Shown here: piece after piece, positions 1 to 9,048 of the stretch
Layout of the letters: each line of letters starts with the position of its first letter
Position numbering within the stretch: position 1 is the stretch's first letter
NCBI GenBank assembly: GCA_009103225.1
Contig: RHPI01000935.1
Coordinates: 1 to 28,337, forward strand
Source: Chlorokybus atmophyticus
Lineage: Eukaryota > Streptophyta > Chlorokybophyceae > Chlorokybales > Chlorokybaceae
Length of the DNA: 28,337 nucleotides
Direction of reading: 5' to 3'
Position numbers and translations under genes: made by a program
The notes under the pieces: model-generated
The model's database searches: none
What the model was told of the DNA's origin: nothing
Seen by the model: the letters and a program-made list of their open reading frames with translations, nothing else

Positions 1-298
1 CCGACGGCACAGCCTGGTTGTGCCGTCTGCGCCGAAGAAGTTGACTGCTTGTGCCGTGAACGGCACGCACTGCAGGCGCCATGTGATATCTGCAGTGGTC
101 ACCCACAACTCGGACCAAGACTCTCCTATCCCATACGATGCGTCTCAGGAAGTAGCCACTGAAGAAATGGCCCACCAGAAACCAGCGGAACGCCGCTGGC
201 GCGCACAGGTGGTCGCACATCTACTATTGACCAGACCACGGCTCACGTCATGGTTCCCTCTCTACAAGGACCAAGCTGTGGTCCAGGAATAACACCAG
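1..298 (+). pseudogene. Upstream polyprotein segment of the retroelement, unrecognised
   Basis: An open frame runs from the window start to a TAA at 290-292 and continues in the same frame into the methyltransferase segment. It is likely the 3' part of a gag, protease or linker region. I see no zinc knuckle and no DTG/DSG protease motif. The short Cys/His content around residues 11-20 of the segment (C-A-V-N-G-T-H-C) is not a recognisable CCHC knuckle. It is assigned to the element only because of frame continuity and position. Confidence 0.45.
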
Positions 299-1466
299 GT
301 GGCCACTGGAGTAGTGGAGTTTCACGTATCCCGTCACCAACAAGGCATCACCGTGTTGGAACTATTTGGGGGAATAGGTAGTGGCCTCGCCGCTGTCCTT
401 AGCACCGGCGCGACGGTCACCAAGTACTTCTACAATGGCCCTGATCCACACGCACAGATTGCCCTGGGCCACCACCTACGCGACCTAAACAAATGCTACC
501 CGCAGAGACTGCCGCTATCGGCACTATAAGGCAGTTTGAAGGTACTGCCACAAGACATCCGTTTAATCACTGCGGATGGGCAACATCGACCTGCTGATAG
601 CATGATGGGAGTGTCAAGTACACCCCAAAGCAGGCACCGACCAAGGACTCGCTGATTTTCGCTCACGTCTGTTCTGGGAACTGATGCGTGTCATCAAAAT
701 GTTGCGGAGCAACCAACTGTCCAGGCCTCCGAGATACGTTTTTGAGAATGTGCACTCCGAAGACGATGAGCGCCATCACGTGGCCAACAGCATTTGACAG
801 GTGTATTCCTTACTGAGACATCCTCTCTGAATCAACGCAGCGCGGCATGGCTCCCGTGCTCATCGCGTCCACGCCAAGTGGATCAACTTGGCTACAGTCG
901 AGGATCTCTTTGCTGCTAAATATCTGCACATCAGTTGTCCACGCGATCTCACCGTCGACGCTATCTTGGTCTCTGGGCACACAGCACAACCAGTCACCCG
1001 ACACGATTACCAGCACTTCTACCACTGCAACCAGCCTGGTCAACCACGTCGTGCGCTCCCCACTCTGGTGTCTTACCCAGGATCATACGCCTTTCGCAGC
1101 CACGGCGCAGGCATGGTGTTGGATTCCAACACAGGCCAGCTAGAGGAACCCAACGCACGTGAGCGCGAACGCGCCATAGGCTTCTCTCCAGGCTGTATCA
1201 CAGGTTCCGCGCTGACCGACAATCAGCAATGCCAATTGTTGGGACCCGCCATGGATCAGAACATCATGGTATGGTTATTGGAAATGTGCTTTGCTCTCCA
1301 AGACCACCATGTGTCCTTCCTGGAGCTCGAACACCTGGCAGGGGGGTGGGCCGATCGCGTGCAAGAGACCAAAGCGGCACACACCGCCCTCGAGATCGCC
1401 CATATGGAGGAGCACGCAGCAGTCACTGTGGAAGACATCCCAGTGGTCGCCAATGCCATCTTTTAA
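299..1466 (+). pseudogene. C5-cytosine DNA methyltransferase domain, decayed, inside the retroelement
   Basis: This encodes a C5-cytosine methyltransferase, which transfers a methyl group from S-adenosylmethionine to cytosine in DNA. The order of family motifs is intact. Motif I is FGGIGSG at 365-385 (SAM binding). A motif IV-like W-E-C-Q lies at 606-617, with the presumed catalytic Cys at 612-614. Motif VI ENV is at 744-752. A basic RAHR segment near 855-866 is in the place of motif VIII. A motif IX-like ARERERAIGFSPG lies near 1155-1193, and a motif X-like QLLGPAMDQN near 1230-1265. The catalytic loop has ECQ where many family members have PCQ. Decay is obvious: frame 2 carries motif I, everything from about 588 on is in frame 0, so there is a one-base shift near 560-588, and TGA codons lie at 603, 795 and 828. 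The 888-1466 portion alone is still open. It ends at TAA 1464-1466, and the same frame continues into the RT. Confidence 0.85.
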
Positions 1467-2785
1467 TCCCATGCCATTGGACCACTGGCTACACGCCAGA
1501 CGCGAGAACAACTGGAGGCTCTACTCAACAAGTGGAGAAGTCAATTCAGTTTTAGCGTAAAGGAACCGGGCGTTTGCTCAGCTTACCGAATGGACATTGA
1601 GTTGGTGGACACCGAACCGGTGTTTCGACAACAATACCGACTCTCCAAGTTGGAAGAAGACTTGGTGGAGTAGAGGTGCAAGGCTCTGCTAAATGCAGGC
1701 CTGATTGACGAGTTCACATTGGACTTTGCGGCCGCGACCGTCATGCCCCTGAAGAAGGATTCGGCAGGCAACTGGACAGACCGGCGCATGTGCGGCGACT
1801 ATCGCCCCCTCAACAACAAGACCAAACAAAACAGGTATCCAATGCCTACTGCAGAGGGTATCTTTTATGATGTAGGAGACTGCACCGTCTTCAGCGTCCT
1901 GGATATGCGACAAGAGTACAACCAAATCGCCATTAAGGAGGAGGACAAGCACAAGACCTCTCTCTAAGGCAACCGACAGCTATGCCAGTGGAAGGTCATG
2001 CTCTTCGGACTGAAGAATGCTCCTGCCAAGTTCCAGCGCATCATGGACAATGCCTTGAAGGGGCTGGACTTCGCGCGATGCTACATCGACATTCTCATCT
2101 TCAGTCGCAGTATCGACAAGCACCTGCAGCACATCGAGAAAGTGCTTGAAAGACTCAAGGGGGTGGGGATGACAGTGCATCCCGACAAGTGCACCTTCTT
2201 CACTCGCAAGGTACCCTACCTAGGACACATGATTGTGCCCTACGGTGTGTACGTCCAGTAGGCAAAGGTGGAGGCTTTTGCGGCTATCCCTGCTCTCACA
2301 GACCTTACGCGTCTGCGTGCCTTTCTGGGCCTTGCCAACTACTATCGCCGGTTTGTGAAGGACTTCGCAAAGATCGCGCGACCCCTCAACGAGCTTCTAA
2401 AGAAGGAGGTGGAGTTTGCGTAAAAGGAGCCACAACAGCAGGCGTTTGAGGAGCTAAAGGGCAGGCTCACCACCGCTCCTAACCTGCATCGTCCTGACTA
2501 CAACAAGCCCTTCATTCTCCACACCGACTGAAGCAAGCTTGGGGTGGGGGCTGTGGTAGTACAGCACGATGAGAATAAGAAGGAGCGGGTGGTGTCGTAC
2601 GCCAGCCGAAGCAACAACAGCGCTGAGGCCAACTACAGCAGCTACGAGGGGGAGTGCCTCGCTGCAGTATGGGCTATCTCCTTTTCAGACCTTTTCTCTC
2701 ACCTTGCTATTGGCAACCTTCACCACATGGAGCTGGAGCCCTGCTCAGCGGCAAAAGGCTTCAGCTGCTGCGCAAGGTGAGAATG
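1467..2785 (+). pseudogene. Reverse transcriptase-RNase H of a Ty3/gypsy-type element, decayed
   Basis: The frame following the methyltransferase stop encodes a pre-RT linker, then a reverse transcriptase: RMCGDYRPLNN (about 1785-1817), FSVLDM (1890s), LFGLKNAPAKFQRIMD (about 2001-2048), the catalytic box at 2082-2093, and YLGHMI (about 2217-2234). The connection region has FLGLANYYRRFVKDF (about 2322-2366). RNase H follows with HTD before a TGA at 2529, then LGVGAVV and YSSYEGECLAAVWAI (about 2634-2676). The catalytic box reads Y-I-D-I where Ty3/gypsy RTs have Y-x-D-D, so the second catalytic Asp is missing, as expected from loss of one codon. In-frame stops lie at 1671, 1965, 2259, 2421 and 2529. 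After about 2690 the frame shifts and the similarity is lost, so RNase H is truncated and no integrase follows. Confidence 0.92.
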
Positions 2786-3182
2786 GTTAGCTAATAGAGT
2801 ACGAGGCCTGCTATGAGAGCACTGTTTGCAGCAAGCTGCCAATACCCTCATCGACATGCAGCGAGTGTTTTTGCAACAAGCGGGGTTGTTGTGGTGCTTG
2901 TTGTGCTTATTTGTTACAATCAGTCACTTACAGTTCAACTGAAGAAGTTCTGTTCCTCCCAGCTGGCCATTTTATGAGCATACCAAAGAGCATGAGGCCA
3001 GAGGGCAATGTCCTCATCTTTACAAGCGAGGGGAGCCATGGCCAAGCACTTAAGGTAATGCAACCCAACGTTTATCTATGTGTTTACTGCACTGCCGTCA
3101 AGCGCTCTATCAGTCATTTGTACAGTCTTGCCATTTATGGTTGTTCGATTTGCAGGTGCATACCGTATGTGACAGTTCACTA

Positions 3183-3230
3183 AGCGTAACTAGCTTACTA
3201 AGCTAGTAGTTCAACTTAGCTAGTTACGCT
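3183..3230. repeat. Perfect 13-bp inverted repeat
   Basis: The arms agcgtaactagct (3183-3195) and agctagttacgct (3218-3230) are exact reverse complements separated by 22 bases. The right arm overlaps the left arm of the next hairpin at 3228. This could be the end of a small non-autonomous transposon, but no target-site duplication was recognised. Confidence 0.8.
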
Positions 3231-3264
3231 GCTGAGCGCTTACAAGTTGTCAGCGCTTAGCAGC
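3228..3264. repeat. Near-perfect 13-bp inverted repeat adjoining the previous hairpin
   Basis: The arms gctgctgagcgct (3228-3240) and agcgcttagcagc (3252-3264) pair with one G-T mismatch around an 11-base loop. With the preceding inverted repeat they make two hairpins back to back within 82 bases. Confidence 0.75.
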
Positions 3265-3794
3265 TGCATGTTAACAATGGTGACGATGATGTGCCTCAAT
3301 GCGCGCGGTTAACTTCCACTGCTTGAAGAGTAAAGTTACCTTCTTTGCTTGCATATACGCACGAGCGTGCGTGCTTTTAATCCTTTGATGCTTTAATGTT
3401 TTTTTTTTATTCTTTTGAGGTTGTAAATTAGCGCGTTAATGGAGGCATAGACGGCGTTGCCAGCTTTTCCCAATCACATTGAGCGCTGCACATCTGGATT
3501 TGCAGTCTCATTGCACATTACAGCAACAACCAAGGCAGCGGAATGCAGGTGGGTAGTTGTCTTAAAGTTGTTGTGCAGTTATTTCTTTCTCCCTCCGCGC
3601 TTGTGTTCAAACTCATGCAAACACGCGGCCACTTGCACTCACACGCACGAAGCCGCACCTTGTCATATGAGTTTGCTCGTGCTTTGCGTGGTTTGCAACA
3701 TGCTCACTTGCTCTAGTATCCCCCAATCCGACAGGTGCAATCAAAGCCTCCACGCAAGACCACTCCGAGTCGTTTCACTGGAAGTTTAAGACTT

Positions 3795-3843
3795 GGTCTA
3801 AGTCCGGGTCTGATAAAAGTCGGATCAGACCCGGACTTAGACC
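3795..3843. repeat. Perfect 20-bp inverted repeat (hairpin)
   Basis: The arm at 3795-3814 (ggtctaagtccgggtctgat) is exactly complementary to 3824-3843 with a 9-base loop. A related shorter copy of the motif (cttagacttag) follows at about 3848-3859, so the motif seems to have been duplicated. There is no T-run after the stem and no adjacent gene that would make it a terminator. Confidence 0.85.
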
Positions 3844-4185
3844 CACTCTTAGACTTAGTTTAAACCCAGCTGATTGTGGGTCAGGGGTCCACCGCGACAC
3901 AGTTGCGCTTCAGCTGAAGCCAGGATAGTTTTAGCTGTAAGTGTTAGTTGTAGCAGTAGTAGTAGTTGTTGTTGTTATTGTTCAATTAACTAGTCATCCA
4001 TAGTAAAATGGTCCGGAAACTATGCTGGTAACGGGTGGACAGCATGTTGTGACACATAATGATGTATAGTTGTATGTGTGTGGTATTTTACTCATTGCTA
4101 ACCGAAATAGAATAGGGCATTGCTCAGCCTGTGTCATACCAAACAGCAGTGATACAAGCATGTTGGAATTCTTTATGCTTTTAAT

Positions 4186-4496
4186 AATGTGCCAGTGCTG
4201 GCACATTAGGATTGCACCCCTTATTGCCCATACAAATCCAGTGCTGGCACATAAACACTTCATGTGCCAATTCTGACATGAGAGTAATGTGCCAAGCATG
4301 AACTGTTTCAGGACAAATGTTGACTGCATGTTTAGCATGCCTCTCTGGCACCAACCATTTGTGCCACTTACCAATAAGTAGGTTAGCTTAAAACTGGCAC
4401 AAGTGGTTTTGTGTCAATGTTTTGAGGGTTTCAGTTCAAGACCCAAAAGGCAGGTGCCAATACTGGCACAAACGGTTTGTGCCAGTACTGGCACAG
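4186..4496. repeat. Cluster of GTGCCA/TGGCAC palindromic repeats
   Basis: Within 310 bases the hexamer GTGCCA or its complement TGGCAC occurs about a dozen times. Two larger palindromes are perfect: 4186-4207 (aatgtgccag, 2-base centre, ctggcacatt) and 4461-4487 (tactggcacaaac, 1-base centre, and its complement). Single or partial units lie near 4240-4252, 4264, 4288, 4347, 4361, 4394 and 4454. A short open frame on the minus strand (3994-4374) is an incidental product of the repeats. Function is unknown; a decayed hairpin element or a repeated protein-binding site are both possible. Confidence 0.8.
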
Positions 4497-5369
4497 CCTA
4501 CAGGGCCCATATGATTGCAACGTTATTGTCTTGGGCTGAAGGGACTTCAATCTGCTGGGTGTTGCAAGTCTCAGTGGTTGTGCATAAGTTTGCCAAGCTA
4601 TTCAGCAAGTGAGTAAGTATGGAAAACGTCCCAACCCTGAGCTTGAAGCCATTGTGCGCTGAATTAATAAAGTTATCAACTTTACAAAGCGTGTTGCAAC
4701 TATAGTAGGGTACCACGAAATGTTGCGTATGGGTTACAGTCATAAAAAAGAGTAACATTGCAATAACATCATATAACAAGTTAAGTACTCCCGTTAATTG
4801 AAATACTCATGCTGAGCCAATGATCACACTGTGGCTGCTTGTTGTCTCTGAAAGATAACGCAATATGTACAATAAAGTTGGCAAGGCAATTGATAAATCA
4901 ATTGTGTACAAGACAGATTATGAGCAGAGTCCTTTATTTTGCAGCATGCATGCATAATCTAGCTTAAAACACTCTTGAAGCAGTTCGTATAGCGGTTCAA
5001 GAGGACGGCGGCATATAATGCATGCTAGAATTTTATATTTGTGCCATGCGAATAACATCATAAATGTGTTATACATATTATATTTAAGGGTTTCATCACA
5101 TCGTTTATTGTAACGAATAATGGGTTGAAAATCTGTTGAATCTCTACTGACACTTGTATCCCCACTTGCAATCGTAATCAAATCTGTTTAATTGCATTTA
5201 ACAACTGCTTTCCAACTTTATTAGGTGAAATGAACAATTTCGATTGACTTAACACCAATGCTTTTGTAATATATATACATATACTATAGCATTTTGCTTT
5301 TAGATGGCACCATAACGCGTGATTGAAGTTATGCAAGTTACCCGACGTCGTTCATACTGCGAAAGACAT

Positions 5370-5495
5370 TGCACACACATATGTATATGTATATATACAT
5401 ATATGTGTGTGTGCATATATATATATATATAAACATATATACATATATGTATGCGTGCATATATATATATACATATATATACACATATATATATT
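5370..5495. repeat. AT / CATA-rich microsatellite
   Basis: This is a run of alternating purine-pyrimidine dinucleotides (TA, CA, TG) with partial symmetry, for example repeated acatatatatgt-like segments. It produces spurious Tyr/Ile/His-rich ORFs on both strands. It could extrude as a cruciform. No gene is present. Confidence 0.9.
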
Positions 5496-5958
5496 TAACA
5501 CGTTATGATGTGATGGCGCTTTAACAGTATCAAACATGGTTTGTTACCTGTTTCATACCATCATAATGACATGTTGATGGTATTCCATCTGTAATAACTG
5601 TGTTGATCACATCATATCACTGCTATGGCCCATTGCAGTGCCATATGCATGGTGTGAGAATTTTTGGATATATTTAAGGGTGTGTGCGGATCACTGTTAC
5701 GTTGTGCGTCATCATGTTGATGGGCTGTGCATATAATATGTTATTGTAGTACACACCAATCACATGCAACAGATGTTATCATATGTTATAATATTGTTTA
5801 TCAATGGATTTATACACCAAAAACTCGAGGTCTAGTCCTTGGATTTGACCCTGACCCCAAATGTAGGTACCATGGTGGGTATGTGGTGGCCATAAGAGTG
5901 GGGGTACCCATATGAACTGAAACATGTGACCATTTTGAGGCAGAAATTAATTAAAGCC

Positions 5959-5990
5959 CTCCCCCCCGCCCCCCCCTGCCCCCCATTCTT
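5959..5990. repeat. C-rich homopolymer tract
   Basis: Three closely spaced runs of 6 to 8 C are broken by single G or T bases; on the opposite strand this is a G-run cluster with quadruplex potential. It lies in intergenic DNA with no nearby gene. Confidence 0.8.
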
Positions 5991-6775
5991 TGGCATTATG
6001 AAGTCTTGTATTTATAGAGCTTGAATACAAGTAGTACACATGATGCAATGGTGCAGGTTCATGTATATATAATACGACATAAACGCAAATATACGTTAAT
6101 CACGCATATAATGCAATTATATGCGTGTGTCCCTGATTGTATGTATGTCTTTGACAAAAAGGTGGATCGCATTTAATCAAGCTGTTATGACATTGAACAA
6201 TATTATTGGAATGGCTGCAGTTTTTATGTTGTATTTGTACGCAATCATATAAACTTAAATGCCGTAACATTGTGAGTTAAGATTGATCATGTCGTTCAAT
6301 ATACATTGAAAATTGTTGTATTGTTTTTAGGTATTACATAGTATGCAGTGTACCAAGTAACCAAAGCAAGAGGTGACGAGTCACTCTCTCTATCATCGCC
6401 ATGAAATCAAGCAGTGAGCTCCAGCTCAAACCAGCAACGGGGCCGCCCCTCAAACAGCGCCAATCCGGCCAACGACGTGCTCGGGAGGTAGATCGGACGG
6501 CACAGCCGGACTTGACTGAAGCGATGGAATGTGAGCCAAACAGTGCAAAAAGCGCAACGCTCAAACACTGCCGGCAGCCGGTTGCGCAGGCCATTGGGAA
6601 ATGGCGGGTTTCGGAGTTGGATAGGGTGCAGGCCATTTCCAGCTGTGCATTGGATCAGGACGCGGGCGTTCGTGGCGACGGTGGTGGCGGCGTCGGCGGC
6701 GGTATCGGTGAGGGTGTGGGTGGCGTAGGCGAGGAGGAGGGAGTTAGGGTTGAACGGTGTGTTTGAGGCGCAAAG

Positions 6776-7796
6776 ATGGCGACCGCAACCGTGCAGTGCC
6801 GCCTGGCCTCAAATGCCCCTGTGGCGGCCGTCCGGGGGGAGACCTCCGGCAGGCGGCTGCCATCGCCCAGCGCACCGTCGGCGCCTCGCTTCCAGCGTGC
6901 CGCCCGACTCATTCTCGCTCAGGCCCGCAATGGCGATGCCGCCCCGTCCTCGTCCATGAAGGCCGCCGCCACCGCTCTCGCACAGGTGGGGTTGGATGGT
7001 TGCTGTCAAGATGGATGGCCCCTGTGCACTAATAAAAGCAATTTGGCATGGCCATGTCTGAGGTGTACGGCGGTTGAGGTTATTGTTGTGTTGCGGTGGT
7101 TTGCAGGCCTTCAACCACAAGGCTTCGCGGCCGCTGGCTGTGCTGGCCGCCAACGTCATCGCAGCCCTGCCAGCGCACGCTGATGCCGGTAAGATCTTCG
7201 ACTTCAACGCCACCCTGCCCGCCATTGTCCTGGAGTTCCTTCTGCTCATGTTTGTCCTTGACAACCTGTGGTTCAAGCCTCTCAGCAAGGTAGGGTTTAA
7301 TTACAAATGCAGCGTAAGGCGTTTTTCACAGTGTGCTGTAGTGTCACATTGTCAAGGCATTGACCCGATCTGTTGCAGGTGCTGGATGAGCGTGATGACA
7401 TGATCCGAAGCAAGGTCGACGGTGTGAAGGACAACAGCTCTGAGATCAACAAGATGCAAAACGAAGCTGCTCAGCTGCTCAAGGCCGCGCGCCTGGATGC
7501 CCAGAAGACTGTGGAGGACATGAAGAAGCAAACAGAGGCCAAGCTCGAGGATGAGGTACATTGGTGGGATTGATTGTATGCCACTTTCATGGTTCTCATC
7601 CTGCAGTATTGCTATTCTCAACATTCTTTATTTGTTACAGGTCTCCAAGGCTCGCGCCAAGGTTGAGAAGGAGCTTGCCGCTGCGCTCGCGAGCCTTCAG
7701 GCCGAGAAGGATAAGAGCCTCAAGTCCCTTGATGAGAAGGTTATTGCGCTTTCAAACACCATTGTTGCAAAGCTGCTCCCAGCTGACTCTCCTTGA
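6776..7796 (+). CDS. atpG: Chloroplast ATP synthase subunit b' (CF0 subunit II), nuclear gene
   Basis: This is a peripheral-stalk subunit of the thylakoid F0F1 ATP synthase; with subunit b it forms the stator that holds the catalytic head against rotation. Four exons, 6776-6985, 7107-7289, 7379-7555 and 7641-7796, join in phase 0 to give 241 aa; the introns are short (121, 89 and 85 bases) and GT-AG. Residues 1 to about 70 are Ala/Ser/Arg-rich, as in a stromal transit peptide. A hydrophobic stretch ending in ALPAHA before DAGKIFDFN fits a thylakoid-transfer signal with an AxA cleavage site. The mature part has one membrane helix (LPAIVLEFLLLMFVLDNLWF), then FKPLSKVLDERD and a long charged coiled coil, the b/b' pattern. 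Length suits a precursor of this family. The ATG context (caaagATGGC) is good. Neighbouring SF3B5 is unrelated and convergent. Confidence 0.95.
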
Positions 7797-9048
7797 AGTG
7801 CGTTAGTTAAGTGCCTCCCCCCCAATTTTTTAGAGGATACATCGAGAGTGTATGCTGTTTTAGGCTACACAGCATGCGTGAATATACATAAGGTGTACGA
7901 GTTCTGGCTCTCAGGCTACGCGTCCTGGTAGTCTGTTATTAAACTGCTGCCATGCTGTGTCATGCATGTTCCAGCACCAGGTGCCTTGCAAATTGTAGCA
8001 ACTCGCAATGCATGCCCCGGGTGGTGTCCATGGATGTGGCATCAGTGTTTTGACGTTCCTGCCAAGAAAAGTTGTGCTTGCGCCTTATCTTCTAGTGTCC
8101 GTACCGATCTAAGCTGTTGGCGTCCACCATAGCTGTTGGTCCTGAGGTTATGTTGATGTGGTGGCATTTTGTCATTGGGTCACAACTGAAATACTGGTAT
8201 CTGAGTGATGTTGCAGCTTGGCCGGTGCACTGATGCTCGAGTATGTATGCTAGCTGCATTGACGCGTTTCTCCTCTTGCATTGGTCCAGCTAACTTGCGT
8301 GGCTTCTGAAAGCCATGCACGAGTAAGTACTTTGACAGGCGTGTTGCCCAGTGCATACCACATGACTACGTGTACAGGGCAGGCAGATACGCATGCTAGC
8401 ATGGTAGCATTTGCAGTTCATTGTCTCATGCTTGTACACGACATGCAGGCAATTCACCATCATTGTCCACAATCACAGCATGCAACCATCAACACCATCT
8501 TTATCACCGTCAAGCTGTGTGCTACGTCTACTCAGCTCTACCCTAACATGCATGACCCCAAGCAATCTCACAGTTGTGATACCTGCCCACAGGTGTCACC
8601 ATTGCGAACTGCAGCTGTTGGTGACAATGAAGCATATGCTTGAAGTAGTTTCCGCAATTACTCAAATTAGGCAATGTAGTGCAGAAGATACTGGGTTGCT
8701 GCAGGCAGAAAACGCAAATGCCAGTTGTCAACTTGCAACCATCATCATCCATGCAGACAATCATTGTTCGCTGCAGTGCTGTTCACAAATTCCACAAAAC
8801 CTTATCAATGTCTTTGCTTATGCCCCGCCACTTGGGGCAAAAACACAGGGAGATAATAAAGAGATTGCAAACCCTTGGACGGTAGTTCCAACTTGACGAC
8901 CGTTCTCTCCTCTTCAGTATAAAGTGCACACTAGTTGGAGCCCCCAAACCTTGCAATCTGGTCGCCAACTAACAACAGCTTGTAAAGTCACCATCATGCA
9001 ATCACCAGTCCTTGTTCAAGTGCGGACATCTGCTTTCTTTCTTCTCGC
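7797..9048. other. Intergenic region between convergent atpG and SF3B5
   Basis: About 1.25 kb between the stop codons of two convergent genes. It should contain both 3' untranslated regions. Open frames of up to 161 codons on the plus strand (8281-8896) have no recognisable family features, are Cys/His/Thr-rich and overlap each other in different frames, so I treat them as non-coding. I saw no convincing RNA gene or inverted repeat. Confidence 0.6.

Larger units (their letters stand above)
1..2785 (+). mobile_element. Degenerate Ty3/gypsy-type retroelement carrying a DNA methyltransferase (5' end outside window)
   Basis: This stretch reads as the remains of one long retroelement polyprotein. 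In order it shows an unrecognised upstream segment (frame 2, about 2-298), a C5-cytosine DNA methyltransferase domain (about 345-1466), a linker, a reverse transcriptase (about 1590-2240), the RT connection region and an RNase H (about 2510-2690). From about 588 onward the methyltransferase and RT lie in the same frame (frame 0), interrupted by stop codons at 603, 795, 828, 1464, 1671, 1965, 2259, 2421 and 2529. No integrase, chromodomain, LTR, primer-binding site or target-site duplication was seen; similarity fades near 2700-2785. The RT resembles Ty3/gypsy RTs. The copy is clearly non-functional. The 5' boundary is unknown because the window begins inside it. Confidence 0.9.
2786..6775. other. 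AT-rich intergenic region without a supported gene
   Basis: About 4 kb with no coding region I can support. It holds several inverted repeats (listed separately), a T-rich run near 3401, a palindrome cluster at 4186-4495, an AT/CATA microsatellite at 5370-5495 and a C-rich run near 5959-5990. Composition changes to GC-rich from about 6400, just upstream of atpG. There an ATG-initiated 121-codon ORF (6401-6766, plus strand, Gly/Glu-rich C-terminus) ends 10 bases before the atpG start. I cannot tell whether it is translated, a 5' untranslated region or promoter sequence. It resembles nothing I know, and the GC-rich composition favours chance ORFs on both strands here. Confidence 0.6.

Noticed and set aside
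888-1466. A 192-codon ORF as a free-standing gene
   Set aside because: It is the C-terminal half of the retroelement methyltransferase; its upstream half with motifs I, IV and VI lies just before it and is broken by stops.
4187-4495. A CRISPR-like array
   Set aside because: The repeats are short palindromic half sites with irregular spacing in eukaryotic nuclear DNA; there are no uniform repeats or spacers.
5323-5537. Tyr/Ile/His-rich ORFs on both strands
   Set aside because: They are translations of the AT/CATA microsatellite.
6401-6766. A 121-codon ORF directly upstream of atpG
   Set aside because: It has no recognisable domain, lies in GC-rich DNA with competing frames on the other strand, and ends 10 bases before the atpG start, so it is more likely leader or promoter sequence.
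8281-8896. Plus-strand ORFs of 120 and 161 codons
   Set aside because: They overlap in different frames, have no family features and lie in the 3' spacer of two convergent genes.
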